The notes under the pieces are model-generated. The model had not been told where the DNA came from. It did not search any database and was given only the letters and a program-made list of their open reading frames with translations. A program made the translations under genes and the position numbers. Below are positions 49,353-59,027 of a stretch of DNA of 64,000 nucleotides, one piece after another (position 1 is the first letter of the stretch; each line of letters begins with the position of its first letter). The stretch covers positions 22,694 to 86,693 of the forward strand of contig CAIRHO010000067.1 of the NCBI GenBank assembly GCA_903878415.1, written 5' to 3'. This DNA is from an uncultured Actinomycetes bacterium (GTDB lineage: Bacteria; Actinomycetota; Actinomycetes; Nanopelagicales; Nanopelagicaceae).

Positions 49353-50447
49353 GTGAAACGAGTTCTGCGGGTTTGCTTCCAGCAATCTCTGCGGAGCGCA
49401 ACACTTTTCGGATTACCACTCGCATTCTTATCGTTAATCGGTTGGGCAACTGCTGGTAGCGCGACCGGACAAACTAGCGATCCAATTCGAGCTGCGGTTT
49501 GGCTCTGGCTAGCTGCGCACCACATCCCATTCAATATTCATTTTCAAAGTGATTCTTCTAATGCTCTTTTATCTTATCTCCCAATTGGTGCGATGTTATT
49601 TCCATACCTGGCTATTCGAGTCGGAATTCGCCGCTGTATTGAAAAAATTCAACCAACCCAGAACCACATTATTCGCCAAGTTATTTTTGGTTTTGCGCTC
49701 TCTTACTCATTTATAGCTGCGATCGCAGCTGTGATTGCTAGTAGTGGATCTATCAAAATTCATTGGTATTTAGCGTTCCCGATAGTTTTTGCTTTTACTT
49801 GGATAACTGCATTTGCAACTGCAATCTTGGAGCCAGGGAAATTTACAGATTTTTTCTGGCGGAAAACTATTCGCACTTCGTTAGTGGGAATTTTAATTAT
49901 TTGGGGGATTGGCGCAATCGCTCTTAGCGTGTCAATCCTGCTCCATCTATCTGTAATCAATCAATTAACCACAGTTATTCAACCTGGCATTTTTGGTGGG
50001 CTAGCTTTGTTACTAATTCAAGTGCTATATATTCCTAATGCAGCTTTTGCTGCTGTTGGGTATTTTACGGGTGCAGGGCTTCAGATTGGAAACGGTTCGC
50101 TGATACATCCATTAGTACATCGCCTATCTGAAATACCAGCGATTCCACTTCTTGGCGCGCTTCCAGTAAATGTATTTCCAATTGCGATACTTGGCGCTCT
50201 TCTACCTGTTATTTTCGGAATTTGGGCAAGCAAATCTGCTGATCTGAGATACCGAATTTCATTAATTGGCTCGTTAGCGTTCTTAACTTTTGCCATCTCA
50301 CTGCTTTCAAGTGGAGCGCTCCTCAATCGAAACCTCTCCTACATAGGTCTTTCTTGGTGGCAGTTCCCGCTACTAATAACTGCAGAATTTGCGATTGGTG
50401 TTGGTATTTCGATATTAATTGAGAAACGAAAGAAAATTAATGGGTGA
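49353..50447 (+). CDS. polytopic membrane protein, DUF6350/PerM-like
   Basis: 364 aa with about nine or ten hydrophobic helices, beginning at a GTG. No catalytic motif is seen. The call rests on position: mycobacteria carry perM, a membrane protein implicated in cell division, in the same sucCD-purN-purH region. The protein also has the size and all-helical layout expected of DUF6350 proteins. A conserved-looking central stretch is LLIQVLYIPNAAFAAVGYFTG. Function is inferred only from synteny. Confidence 0.6.
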   Translation: MKRVLRVCFQQSLRSATLFGLPLAFLSLIGWATAGSATGQTSDPIRAAVWLWLAAHHIPFNIHFQSDSSNALLSYLPIGAMLFPYLAIRVGIRRCIEKIQPTQNHIIRQVIFGFALSYSFIAAIAAVIASSGSIKIHWYLAFPIVFAFTWITAFATAILEPGKFTDFFWRKTIRTSLVGILIIWGIGAIALSVSILLHLSVINQLTTVIQPGIFGGLALLLIQVLYIPNAAFAAVGYFTGAGLQIGNGSLIHPLVHRLSEIPAIPLLGALPVNVFPIAILGALLPVIFGIWASKSADLRYRISLIGSLAFLTFAISLLSSGALLNRNLSYIGLSWWQFPLLITAEFAIGVGISILIEKRKKING

Positions 50448-51003
50448 ACACTCGATAGTAATTCTCGCATCTGGAAGCGGGACTTTGGCACAAGCGTTAA
50501 TTGATGCGGTTGTAAAGAACGATTTAGATTGTGAAATTTCCGCAATAATTTCGGATAAGCAGTCCAAAGTTTTAGAACGCGCCAGAAAACATGACATAAC
50601 AAATTTCTACTTGCCAATCTCGAAAGATAGATCAGAGTGGGATGTAAAATTGCTGGACCTTGTAAGTAAATTGAAACCAGATCTAGTTGTAAGTGCTGGA
50701 TTTATGCGGATATTGGCACCAGAATTCGTATCTAGATTTGATTGTATAAATTCTCATCCATCTTTACTACCGTCTTTCCCAGGCGCCCATGCAGTAAGAG
50801 ATGCGCTGGCGGCTGGCGCATTGCAAACCGGTTGCACCGTTCACTGGATTGATGCGGGAATTGATACTGGACCAATTATTGGACAAATCCCAATGCCGAT
50901 CTATCCAACCGATAGTGAAGAAACGCTGCACGAACGCATTAAGATTGCCGAACGGGCGCTCATTGTTGAGACCGTTTCTGCTTTACTGGCTGATAAGCAC
51001 TGA
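50440..51003 (+). CDS. purN: phosphoribosylglycinamide formyltransferase
   Basis: PurN, 187 aa, adds the first formyl group in purine synthesis using 10-formyl-THF. ILASGSGTLAQALIDA, SAGFMRIL, the catalytic region INSHPSLLPSFPGAHAVRDAL and GCTVHWIDAGIDTGPII are intact. I choose the ATG at 50440; an in-frame TTG at 50419 lies deeper inside the preceding gene. purH follows after 20 bp. Confidence 0.95.
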   Translation: MGEHSIVILASGSGTLAQALIDAVVKNDLDCEISAIISDKQSKVLERARKHDITNFYLPISKDRSEWDVKLLDLVSKLKPDLVVSAGFMRILAPEFVSRFDCINSHPSLLPSFPGAHAVRDALAAGALQTGCTVHWIDAGIDTGPIIGQIPMPIYPTDSEETLHERIKIAERALIVETVSALLADKH

Positions 51004-51023
51004 AGATTTAACGGGAGAAATAA

Positions 51024-52574
51024 TTGTCCACACGCAAACCAATTCGCAGAGCCCTGGTTAGCGTTTACGATAAAACTGGTTTAATTGAATTAGGTACGGC
51101 GCTTAATAAAGCTGGCGTTGTCATACTTTCGACCGGCTCTACCGCAAAGAAATTATTAGACGCTGGGATTCCCGTTACTCCAGTTGAGGAATATACAAAT
51201 TTTCCAGAGATGTTAGATGGTCGAGTGAAAACACTGCATCCACGAATTCATGCCGGATTATTAGCAGATCAATCAAATAGCGATCATCTTGCCCAACTTG
51301 AAGCCCAGAATATTGAAGCATTTGATTTAGTAGTAATTAATTTGTATCCATTTACGCAAACCATTGAATCTGGTGCAGCTTTTGAAGAATGTATAGAACA
51401 GATCGATATCGGTGGACCATCTATGTTGCGTGGTGCAGCTAAAAATCACAATAGCGTGGCGGTAATTTCAGATCCTTCGCAATATCAAACTTTATTCTTA
51501 GCTCTTGGAAGTGGCGGCTTCACAATAAACGAACGTCGCAAATTAGCTTTAGAAACTTATCGGCGGACTGGTGAATATGACATTGCAATTTCAGAGTGGT
51601 TATCTCAATTTACCGATTCCGAAGGATTGCCAGAATGGACCGGTCGCGTCTGGCATAAAGTAAACGATCTTCGTTATGGCGAAAACCCACATCAGAACGC
51701 AGCTTTTTATCGAAGTTCAAATCGAGCTATCGGTTTAGCTGCAACCGAACAATTACATGGCAAAGAAATGTCCTTTAATAACTTCACCGATGCAGATGCA
51801 GCTTGGCGTGCTGCATGGGATCACAACGAACCTTGCGCTGCCATAATTAAACATGCCAATCCATGTGGAGTTGCTATCGGAGAAAACATTGCGGATGCCT
51901 ACTTAAAAGCACACGCCTGTGATTCCATCTCAGCATTTGGTGGTGTAGTTGCGGCCAACCGGGAAATTTCGGTAGAAATGGCGACCGCACTTTCGGAAAT
52001 CTTTACCGAAGTTGTAATCGCACCTTCTTACGAGAGTGGTGCAGTAGAAATTCTTTCAAAGAAACCCTCAATTCGAATTCTAAAAGCAAGTGAATATGTG
52101 CGCCCAGAATTAGAACTCCGTCCAGTCTTAGGTGGGCTATTAATTCAAAGTACTGATGCAATTGATGCTTCGGGTGATTCATTTTCGAATTGGAAGCAAG
52201 TTTCTGGTGGTGAAATTTCGGATGCAATAAGAGCAGATTTAGAATTTGCTTGGCGGGCAATTCGCTCGGTAAAGAGCAATGCAATATTGCTCGCAAAAGA
52301 AGGTGCATCTGTTGGAATTGGAATGGGCCAAGTTAATCGAGTCGATTCTGCTGGGTTGGCAGTAGCGCGCGCCGGAGATCGTGTAAAAAATTCGGTTGCA
52401 GCCAGCGATGCATTTTTTCCATTTGCAGATGGTCTACAAATATTAATTGATGCTGGAGTAACAGCAGTCGTGCAACCGGGAGGCAGTGTTCGCGATGAAG
52501 CGGTAATTGCGGCGGCAACCAAGGCCGGAATTGCAATGTTTTTCACGGGAGTCCGCCACTTTTCTCATTCATAA
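51024..52574 (+). CDS. purH: AICAR transformylase/IMP cyclohydrolase
   Basis: PurH, 516 aa, bifunctional for the last two steps to IMP. The N-terminal cyclohydrolase (residues 1-200) contains [15 protein letters not shown] and [14 protein letters not shown]; the transformylase has [14 protein letters not shown] and [13 protein letters not shown]. It starts at TTG (51024), preceded by GGGAGA. With purN and the guaB-guaA block it covers the end of purine synthesis. Confidence 0.96.
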   Translation: MSTRKPIRRALVSVYDKTGLIELGTALNKAGVVILSTGSTAKKLLDAGIPVTPVEEYTNFPEMLDGRVKTLHPRIHAGLLADQSNSDHLAQLEAQNIEAFDLVVINLYPFTQTIESGAAFEECIEQIDIGGPSMLRGAAKNHNSVAVISDPSQYQTLFLALGSGGFTINERRKLALETYRRTGEYDIAISEWLSQFTDSEGLPEWTGRVWHKVNDLRYGENPHQNAAFYRSSNRAIGLAATEQLHGKEMSFNNFTDADAAWRAAWDHNEPCAAIIKHANPCGVAIGENIADAYLKAHACDSISAFGGVVAANREISVEMATALSEIFTEVVIAPSYESGAVEILSKKPSIRILKASEYVRPELELRPVLGGLLIQSTDAIDASGDSFSNWKQVSGGEISDAIRADLEFAWRAIRSVKSNAILLAKEGASVGIGMGQVNRVDSAGLAVARAGDRVKNSVAASDAFFPFADGLQILIDAGVTAVVQPGGSVRDEAVIAAATKAGIAMFFTGVRHFSHS

Positions 52575-52604
52575 CGAAATGTAATTTAACTTAATTCTTC
52601 TTCT

Positions 52605-52626
52605 GTTCAATCTCTGTTTGCCTTCC
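52605..52626 (+). promoter_or_regulatory. possible PHO-box-like direct repeat
   Basis: Two adjacent 11-nt units, GTTCAATCTCT and GTTTGCCTTCC, resemble the 11-nt direct-repeat layout of PhoP boxes in Streptomyces (GTTCA-type start). The second unit is a poor match. The location, about 90 nt before a PhoX-like gene, is the main reason to record it. Confidence 0.25.
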
Positions 52627-52659
52627 ATAGTCAATCAATTAACTAGCAACTTCTTATAT

Positions 52660-52690
52660 TTGCGCCTGGGGAACTCCCAATATCTAATAT
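52660..52690 (+). promoter_or_regulatory. candidate promoter of the PhoX-like gene
   Basis: TTGCGC (52660-52665) and TAATAT (52685-52690) with a 19-nt spacer, followed 22 nt later by the ATG. The spacer is longer than optimal. Confidence 0.4.
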
Positions 52691-52712
52691 AAAGAATTGG
52701 ACAAAATATTTA

Positions 52713-54317
52713 ATGAAACTTAAATATAAAATTGGCGCTGTAATCAGCGTATTAACTATGGTAGGAACCGCAACTGTTGCTTATTCGAATTTAGCAAAAC
52801 CAGATTACATACTTTCGACAAACACCGCGGTTGATATTAAACCACTTGCATACGCTGGGGATGTATTAAATGGAGTAGTCGTGCGAGGCATCCCAGATGG
52901 CATGGGCGCATACGACAATGGCACCGGTGGAATCTCGCTACTATCTGTTCATGAAATTCCATCTTATTCCCCAATTGCACAGCAATCTAAATCAAGCACT
53001 TCGCCTTGGGGCGTTTCAATTACCAAATTTAATGTCACAAAAAACTCCAAAGTTATAACTTCAGCAACTGACTTTGTTAAGGATTATAAATTTTATAATT
53101 ACACCACTAAAACTTATGTTGATTCTCCAATTGGCGCAGCGCCAGCTGGAACTACCAAAGGTCTTGATTGGAATATCAGCCGATTCTGTTCTGCAACGCT
53201 AGTTCAAGCAGGCGGTCTCTCATTTAAGAGCGGCAGCACCACTTATGGTTATGAAGGCCCAGTATTTCTAAGTGGCGAAGAAGATGCCGATAGCGGTTAT
53301 GCCCGCGGTTTTGCCTTCGATATGGATGGCCACGGTATTCAATTACCAAGAATGGGTCTTGCATCTTGGGAAAACTTAATGCCAAATCTAAAGCCTGGCA
53401 TCAACACAGTTGTTATGGGCAATGAAGATGGTTCCGCAACAGATAGCCAATTATTTATGTACGTCGGCAAGAAAACTACAACCGGAACTTTTGCTGATAA
53501 AGCTGGCCTAACAAATGGTGATTTAATGGTGATGAATATTGCTGGAATTGCTAATGACAACGCTTTCCGTGCTACATATGGAAAGAATAAGGCTGTAGAT
53601 GTCACATTTAAGAAGACAATTTGGGACGGCAATATGGCTTTGCAACAAGCTGATCACGCTGCCCAAGGCACTGAAATGTCACGTATTGAAGATGGCGAAT
53701 GGGATCCAACTAATCCAAACGTTTTCTATTTCAACACAACTGAATCAAATAAGGATGCCGCTGCAACAAAAGCAAATCCAGCAGAGCCAACCTTCTCCCG
53801 TGATGGCGGTGGATTATGGCGTTTGACTTTTGTTGATGGCCAAAACCCTGAGCTAGGTGCAAAGTTAGAAATGTTGTTAGATGGTTCAGAAGCTCCATAT
53901 CTGAGCAAGCCAGATAACTTGGCGCTAACTAAAGATGGCATTGTGCTGCTTCAAGAAGATCCAGGCAACAATGGCCACGTTTCGCGAATTGTGGCTTTCC
54001 GTCCAAAAGATGGAAAGTTAGCGGTCATCGCTGAATTCAATAAAAGTTACTTCGCAACTGGTGCAAGTAACTTTATGACAATTGATGAAGAATCTTCAGG
54101 AATTATTGATGCCACAGCTTTATTTGCTAAAGCTGGCGACACAAATAATTACTTCCTCTTCAATGCTCAAATCCATACTGTTGGTGGCGCACTTGCTCGT
54201 CCAGATTTGTTAATCAAATCTAAAGTCCGAGCTGCAAAAGTGGATAAGGCCACAGTCGAAGGCGGCGCATATTACTTAATGACCGTTTCTGATTGGAAGA
54301 CAGTATTTGGTTCATAA
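52713..54317 (+). CDS. secreted PhoX-like (DUF839-type) protein
   Basis: 534 aa with an N-terminal signal sequence or anchor (about residues 1-25). The rest resembles the beta-propeller of PhoX alkaline phosphatases: NGTGGISLLSVHEI, GYARGFAFDMDGHG, TVVMGNEDGSATDSQLFMYVG, SRIEDGEWDPTNPNVFYF and PDNLALTKDGIVLLQEDP. PhoX enzymes release phosphate from organic esters using Ca and Fe. Family membership is probable but activity is inferred; a phytase-like or other propeller esterase is possible. It is transcribed alone, with a terminator after it. Confidence 0.7.
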   Translation: MKLKYKIGAVISVLTMVGTATVAYSNLAKPDYILSTNTAVDIKPLAYAGDVLNGVVVRGIPDGMGAYDNGTGGISLLSVHEIPSYSPIAQQSKSSTSPWGVSITKFNVTKNSKVITSATDFVKDYKFYNYTTKTYVDSPIGAAPAGTTKGLDWNISRFCSATLVQAGGLSFKSGSTTYGYEGPVFLSGEEDADSGYARGFAFDMDGHGIQLPRMGLASWENLMPNLKPGINTVVMGNEDGSATDSQLFMYVGKKTTTGTFADKAGLTNGDLMVMNIAGIANDNAFRATYGKNKAVDVTFKKTIWDGNMALQQADHAAQGTEMSRIEDGEWDPTNPNVFYFNTTESNKDAAATKANPAEPTFSRDGGGLWRLTFVDGQNPELGAKLEMLLDGSEAPYLSKPDNLALTKDGIVLLQEDPGNNGHVSRIVAFRPKDGKLAVIAEFNKSYFATGASNFMTIDEESSGIIDATALFAKAGDTNNYFLFNAQIHTVGGALARPDLLIKSKVRAAKVDKATVEGGAYYLMTVSDWKTVFGS

Positions 54318-54354
54318 CCGCAAATACTTTCTTAAAATCTTTCTAACCTAACGC

Positions 54355-54400
54355 AAAAAAGGGCGGGTAGCGACTCGAGGGCGCTGCCCGCCCTTATCTT
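54355..54400 (+). terminator. intrinsic terminator after the PhoX-like gene
   Basis: A 12-bp stem with one G-T pair (54361-54372 with 54382-54393) and 9-nt loop is flanked by six A residues upstream and a T-rich tail downstream, so it may work in both directions. Confidence 0.8.
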
Positions 54401-54414
54401 TTGGTTATTTTAGG

Positions 54415-54420
54415 TAGGCT
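54415..54420 (+). promoter_or_regulatory. -10 element for leaderless folD
   Basis: TAGGCT lies 7 nt before the folD ATG, with no ribosome site between, as in the guaB and uvrD starts. Confidence 0.45.
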
Positions 54421-54427
54421 CACTTCC

Positions 54428-55258
54428 ATGACAACTGCGAAAATTCTTGATGGCAAAGCGGTTGCCCAATTAATTAAAAGCGAATTACAAGCACGAATTT
54501 CAACTGCAAAATTAACACCTGGCTTAGGTACGGTTCTAGTTGGTGTTGATGCGGGTTCGCAGGCATATGTAGGCGGCAAACATAGAGATTGCGCTGAAGT
54601 TGGAATCAAATCGATTCGAATCGATTTACCTGCAACTGCCTCCGAAGCTGATGTATTAAAGGCGATCTCAGATTTAAATAGCGCAAGCGAATGTACCGGA
54701 TATATCGTGCAGTTACCGTTACCAAATGGAATCAACGCTCAAAAAGTTTTAGAAGCAATTGATCCAGATAAAGATGCCGATGGATTACACCCGCTAAATC
54801 TAGGGCGATTAGTTATGGGTGTAAAAGCTCCACTGCCTTGCACTCCTGCTGGAATTGTTGAACTGCTAAAGCGTTATGAAATTCCATTAGACGGAGCTGA
54901 AGTTGTGGTGATTGGCCGCGGCCTGACTGTTGGTCGTCCACTTGGATTATTACTAAATCGCAAAAGTGAAAATGCAACTGTTACTTTGACACATACTGGA
55001 ACTAAAGATTTATCCGCCCATACAAAGCGCGCTGATATTGTGATTGCGGCAATCGGCAAAGCGCATTTCTTAAAAGCAGATATGGTAAAGGCTGGCGCAG
55101 TCGTATTAGATGTTGGAATTACTCGAACTGAATCTGGTTTGCAAGGAGATGTTGATCCCGCAGTTGCAAATGTTGCTTCATATATCGCACCAATGCCAGG
55201 TGGAGTTGGTCCAATGACTCGCGCTATGTTGCTACGTAACGTTGTCGAGATGGCTTAA
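54428..55258 (+). CDS. folD: methylenetetrahydrofolate dehydrogenase/cyclohydrolase
   Basis: FolD, 276 aa, interconverts methylene-, methenyl- and 10-formyl-THF and so feeds PurN and Pur[15 protein letters not shown] with the catalytic Lys region, [25 protein letters not shown] and [17 protein letters not shown] are typical. The ATG at 54428 is preferred over an upstream TTG (54401) because it follows a leaderless -10 and gives the usual N-terminus. A small membrane-protein gene overlaps or abuts its end. Confidence 0.95.
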   Translation: MTTAKILDGKAVAQLIKSELQARISTAKLTPGLGTVLVGVDAGSQAYVGGKHRDCAEVGIKSIRIDLPATASEADVLKAISDLNSASECTGYIVQLPLPNGINAQKVLEAIDPDKDADGLHPLNLGRLVMGVKAPLPCTPAGIVELLKRYEIPLDGAEVVVIGRGLTVGRPLGLLLNRKSENATVTLTHTGTKDLSAHTKRADIVIAAIGKAHFLKADMVKAGAVVLDVGITRTESGLQGDVDPAVANVASYIAPMPGGVGPMTRAMLLRNVVEMA

Positions 55259-55259
55259 A

Positions 55260-55481
55260 TTGTTTGCCAGAATCGGATATCTCGCTGCAATAGTCGGTGT
55301 TTTAGTTGGAGCAATCGCGCAAGTTAGAGTGGGAGCGCTATTAATTGCAATTGGGCTAGCGCTAGTTTCCATTCCTAAATTCAAAGGTAATTGGTCGGTT
55401 CGTCGCATTGATACTTTGATTCCAGCGGCCCTGATTGTGGCCCTAATTACAATCGCAATCGCGTTACCGCGTGGCAGATAG
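55260..55481 (+). CDS. small membrane protein, DUF3017-like
   Basis: 73 aa from a TTG at 55260, or 79 aa from a TTG at 55242 that overlaps folD. Two to three hydrophobic helices are separated by a basic loop (IPKFKGNWSVRRIDTLIPA). Actinobacteria often carry a DUF3017 protein at this folD-mdh position; the basic loop fits that family. Function is unknown. Confidence 0.65.
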   Translation: MFARIGYLAAIVGVLVGAIAQVRVGALLIAIGLALVSIPKFKGNWSVRRIDTLIPAALIVALITIAIALPRGR

Positions 55482-55563
55482 CGTTTTTTGCTGGTTAAGC
55501 CATGGGTAGGATTCAGGTATTGCTTCACGAAATGTGAAGGTGCAAATCGAGAGAGGTTCTAAT

Positions 55564-56520
55564 ATGGCCAGATCCGGAAAAGTCACAGTAGTCGGAGCTG
55601 GTTTTTATGGCTCTACCACCGCGCTTCGCTTAGCAGAGTATGACGTTTTTGAAACTGTGGTTTTAACTGACATTGTTGAAGGTAAACCAGAAGGTCTTGC
55701 CCTGGATATGAACCAATCTCGTTCAATCGAAAATTTTGAAACTAAAGTTATTGGCGCAACTACAACCGCAGATGGTGGCGGATATGAAGCTACTGCAAAC
55801 TCGGATGTAGTTGTAATTACTGCAGGACTTCCACGCAAACCTGGCATGAGCCGTATGGATTTGATTGGCGTTAATGCTGGCATCGTTCGTGGCGTTGCTG
55901 AAAACGTTGCAAAACATTCGCCGAACGCGGTAATCATCGTGGTTTCAAACCCACTTGATGAAATGACTGCACTTGCCCAAATTGCAACTAATTTTCCAAA
56001 ACATCGCGTAATGGGACAAGCTGGAATGCTAGATACTGCGCGGTTTACCCACTTCGTAGCCGAGAAGTTACAAGTTCCGGTTTCATCTGTAAAAACTTTA
56101 ACTTTAGGTTCGCATGGCGAAACCATGGTGCCAGTTCCAAGTCGATGCACAGTTGATGGCAAACCACTTTCAGATCAACTTTCTGAAGTAGAAATTGCAG
56201 AACTTGTAGATCGAACTCGTAATGGTGGTGCAGAAGTTGTAGCACTTCTTAAAACTGGTTCTGCATATTACGCACCATCAGCGGCTGCAGCCCGAATGGC
56301 AAAAGCTGTCATTGAAGATTCTGGCGCAGTCATGCCGGTCTGCGCGTGGGTAGATGGCGAATATGGAATTAGTGGTGTTTATCTAGGTGTGGAGGCTGAA
56401 ATTGGCCGTACCGGCATTAAGAAAGTTGTGGAAAGTAAGTTATCCGACACTGAAATTGCAGCGTTAAAAATTGCAGCTGAAGCTGTCCGAGCAAAACAAG
56501 CCGACGTTAAAGATTTATAA
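55564..56520 (+). CDS. mdh: malate dehydrogenase, LDH-like type
   Basis: 318 aa, NAD-dependent malate/oxaloacetate oxidoreductase. VTVVGAGFYGSTTALRLAE is the Rossmann loop; GLPRKPGMSRMDLIGVN carries the substrate Arg residues that mark malate rather than lactate specificity; GSHGETMVPVPSR contains the catalytic His. This is the LDH-like group, unlike the longer cytosolic type of many streptomycetes. The ATG at 55564 follows AGAGG; an upstream in-frame start is less likely. Confidence 0.93.
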   Translation: MARSGKVTVVGAGFYGSTTALRLAEYDVFETVVLTDIVEGKPEGLALDMNQSRSIENFETKVIGATTTADGGGYEATANSDVVVITAGLPRKPGMSRMDLIGVNAGIVRGVAENVAKHSPNAVIIVVSNPLDEMTALAQIATNFPKHRVMGQAGMLDTARFTHFVAEKLQVPVSSVKTLTLGSHGETMVPVPSRCTVDGKPLSDQLSEVEIAELVDRTRNGGAEVVALLKTGSAYYAPSAAAARMAKAVIEDSGAVMPVCAWVDGEYGISGVYLGVEAEIGRTGIKKVVESKLSDTEIAALKIAAEAVRAKQADVKDL

Positions 56521-56544
56521 ACGGAAATCAAAGGGAGATAGCCG

Positions 56545-57759
56545 ATGTCCAAGCTCAAAGTCGAAGGAACTATTGTTGAATTAGATGGCGATGAGATGAC
56601 CAGAATTATCTGGCACTTCATTAAAGACCAACTAATCCTCCCTTATTTAGATCTCAACATTGATTACTACGACTTGGGCATTGAACATCGTGATGCAACC
56701 GACGATCAAGTAACTATCGATAGCGCGCACGCGATTCAAAAACATGGCGTTGGCGTTAAGTGCGCAACCATCACTCCAGATGAAGCTCGAGTTGAAGAAT
56801 TCGGCTTAAAGAAGATGTGGAAATCGCCTAATGGCACTGTGCGAAATATCTTAGGTGGCGTAATTTTCCGCGAACCAATTATTATCAAGAATGTACCAAG
56901 GTTAGTTCCACATTGGAGCAAACCAATCGTGATTGGTCGCCATGCATTTGGTGATCAATATCGGGCGACAGATTTCTTAGTACCAAGTAAAGGAAAGTTG
57001 ACTGTAACGTTCACGCCAGAAGATGGTTCCAAGCCGATGGAATTCAACGTATTTGATTTCCCAAGTTCTGGTATTGCAATGACAATGTACAACTTAGATA
57101 GCTCGATTCGAGATTTTGCGCGGGCATCATTTAATTACGGCTTATCTCGGAAATACCCAGTATTTCTCTCAACAAAGAACACAATTCTTAAAGCTTATGA
57201 TGGTCGCTTTAAAGATTTATTCGAAGAAATTTTTAACTCCGAGTTTAAAGCTGAATTCGATAAGCAAGGGCTTACTTATGAACACCGTTTAATTGACGAC
57301 ATGGTGGCAACATCACTTCGTTGGGAAGGTGGCTACATATGGGCTTGCAAGAATTACGACGGTGATGTGCAATCCGATACCGTCGCACAAGGTTATGGCT
57401 CACTTGGTCTAATGACCTCAGTACTTATGACTCCAGATGGACGCACTGTCGAAGCAGAAGCAGCTCATGGAACAGTTACCCGCCATTATCGCGATCACCA
57501 AAAAGGCAAACCAACTTCGACTAATCCAATCGCTTCTATTTTTGCTTGGACCCAAGGTCTACAACACCGGGCAAAATTGGATAACACTCCAGCAGTTGGC
57601 GAATTTGCTAAGACGCTAGAGCGCGTTTGTATCGAAACTGTTGAGAGCGGGAAGATGACCAAAGACCTCGCGCTATTAATAAGTAAAGATGCGCCTTGGC
57701 AGAATACCCAAGAGTTCTTAGCCTCTATCGACGATAACCTTAAGAAAGCGATGAAATAG
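56545..57759 (+). CDS. icd: NADP-dependent isocitrate dehydrogenase, homodimeric
   Basis: 404 aa, oxidative decarboxylation of isocitrate to 2-oxoglutarate. The protein is of the eukaryote-like type [78 protein letters not shown] and [18 protein letters not shown] precedes the ATG. With mdh 24 bp upstream it forms a TCA pair. Confidence 0.96.
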   Translation: MSKLKVEGTIVELDGDEMTRIIWHFIKDQLILPYLDLNIDYYDLGIEHRDATDDQVTIDSAHAIQKHGVGVKCATITPDEARVEEFGLKKMWKSPNGTVRNILGGVIFREPIIIKNVPRLVPHWSKPIVIGRHAFGDQYRATDFLVPSKGKLTVTFTPEDGSKPMEFNVFDFPSSGIAMTMYNLDSSIRDFARASFNYGLSRKYPVFLSTKNTILKAYDGRFKDLFEEIFNSEFKAEFDKQGLTYEHRLIDDMVATSLRWEGGYIWACKNYDGDVQSDTVAQGYGSLGLMTSVLMTPDGRTVEAEAAHGTVTRHYRDHQKGKPTSTNPIASIFAWTQGLQHRAKLDNTPAVGEFAKTLERVCIETVESGKMTKDLALLISKDAPWQNTQEFLASIDDNLKKAMK

Positions 57760-57767
57760 CTAGAAAA

Positions 57768-58859
57768 CTATTTCTTATCTAACCGCTCACCATCTGCTGC
57801 ATTGAATAGGTGAACTGCTGTTGGATTTGCAGCGACAGAGATAGTTGAACCTGGCTTTGGCGGATTCTTAGGATCCCAGCGAACAATTACTTGTGCGCCT
57901 TCGTCACCACTATTTGCAAACTTAAGTGCTGGATCAACCGGCTTTCCGTAAACGTAAGCATCGGCACCAAGTTCTTCAACAACTTCGACAATTACATCGA
58001 AACCATTTGAAGTTGTTGGGGTAAAGCCTTCGGGACGGATACCAACAGTGACCGAACTTCCGGCATTTGCTGGAACGCTAAGTTCGTAATTACCAAGCTT
58101 TGCCTTACCGCCAGATACTGGAGCAATTAACAAGTTCATTGCAGGAGATCCAATAAATCCAGCTACGAATGCATTTGCTGGGTTGTCGTAAAGATTTCGT
58201 GGCGTATCAACTTGTTGCAACAAGCCATCTTTTAACACGGCTACTCGGTCGCCCATGGTCATAGCTTCTACTTGGTCATGGGTTACATAAACCGTTGTAA
58301 TTCCAAGACGTCGTTGTAGCGCAGCAATTTGAGTACGAGTTGCAACGCGAAGTTTCGCATCAAGGTTTGAAAGCGGTTCATCCATTAAGAACACTTGTGG
58401 TTCACGGACAATCGCACGACCCATTGCAACACGCTGGCGTTGTCCACCAGATAGCGCTTTTGGTTTACGTTCTAAATATGGTTCTAGATCTAATAATTTT
58501 GCAGCTTCACGAACTCGGCGTTCGCGTTCTTCTTTCGCAACACCGGCAATTTTTAGCGCGAAGCCCATATTTTCAGCAACAGTCATATGTGGGTAAAGTG
58601 CGTATGACTGGAAGACCATTGCAATGTCGCGGTCTTTTGGTGCAACGTTTGTAACATCGCGATCACCAATGAAAATTGCGCCGTTATCAATTTCTTCTAA
58701 TCCGGCGAGCATTCGTAGCGATGTAGATTTTCCGCAACCAGATGGTCCGACTAGAACTAAAAACTCACCATCATTAACAGTGAGATTTAATTTATCTACC
58801 GCTGGTGCAGTAGTTCCTGGATAGATGCGAGTTGCATCTTTAAATACGACAGATGCCAT
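57768..58859 (-). CDS. sugar ABC transporter ATPase (MsmK/UgpC type)
   Basis: 363 aa. Walker A GPSGCGKST, signature LSGGQRQRVAMGRAI, Walker B VFLMDEPLSNLD, switch VTHDQVEAMTMGDR, and a C-terminal OB-type regulatory domain (about residues 235-363). No permease or binding-protein gene is adjacent, so it probably serves several carbohydrate transporters, as MsmK-like shared ATPases do. AAGGAG precedes the ATG on the minus strand. A LacI-like palindrome lies about 63-76 nt upstream. Confidence 0.92.
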   Translation of the reverse strand: MASVVFKDATRIYPGTTAPAVDKLNLTVNDGEFLVLVGPSGCGKSTSLRMLAGLEEIDNGAIFIGDRDVTNVAPKDRDIAMVFQSYALYPHMTVAENMGFALKIAGVAKEERERRVREAAKLLDLEPYLERKPKALSGGQRQRVAMGRAIVREPQVFLMDEPLSNLDAKLRVATRTQIAALQRRLGITTVYVTHDQVEAMTMGDRVAVLKDGLLQQVDTPRNLYDNPANAFVAGFIGSPAMNLLIAPVSGGKAKLGNYELSVPANAGSSVTVGIRPEGFTPTTSNGFDVIVEVVEELGADAYVYGKPVDPALKFANSGDEGAQVIVRWDPKNPPKPGSTISVAANPTAVHLFNAADGERLDKK

Positions 58860-58876
58860 GAGGCGATCTCCTTCTC

Positions 58877-58894
58877 CGGGCAGGTACGTGCCCG
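58877..58894. other. hairpin in the sugar-ATPase leader
   Basis: CGGGCA (58877-58882) pairs with TGCCCG (58889-58894) around a 6-nt loop, just upstream of the ribosome site of the minus-strand gene. It could influence translation; no riboswitch class is recognised. Confidence 0.35.
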
Positions 58895-58921
58895 ACGGTC
58901 CGTTGGATGAAGGTCTAGCAG

Positions 58922-58935
58922 TGGCAACGATGCCA
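58922..58935. promoter_or_regulatory. LacI-family-like operator
   Basis: TGGCAACGATGCCA is a 14-bp palindrome with one mismatched pair and the central CG typical of LacI-family operators. It lies upstream of the sugar-ATPase gene. An overlapping longer inverted repeat (AGTGGC and GCCACT) flanks it. The regulator is not in the window. Confidence 0.45.
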
Positions 58936-59014
58936 ATTGCTAGGCCACTTAGGCGTTTGCCTTGAGTGATAGGCGAACTTTATCTAGCGGCAGCGGGAAA
59001 AGAAAGCGCACCGA

Positions 59015-59020
59015 TACTCT
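59015..59020 (+). promoter_or_regulatory. -10 element for the leaderless CNNM gene
   Basis: TACTCT lies 7 nt before a GTG (59028) that starts the family-like part of the next protein, matching the leaderless pattern seen elsewhere here. Confidence 0.4.
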
Positions 59021-59027
59021 TAGCATC

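Noticed and set aside
57744..57778. Small hairpin between icd and the sugar ATPase
   Set aside because: The AAATAG/CTATTT stem is short and AT-only, and too weak to call a convergent terminator.
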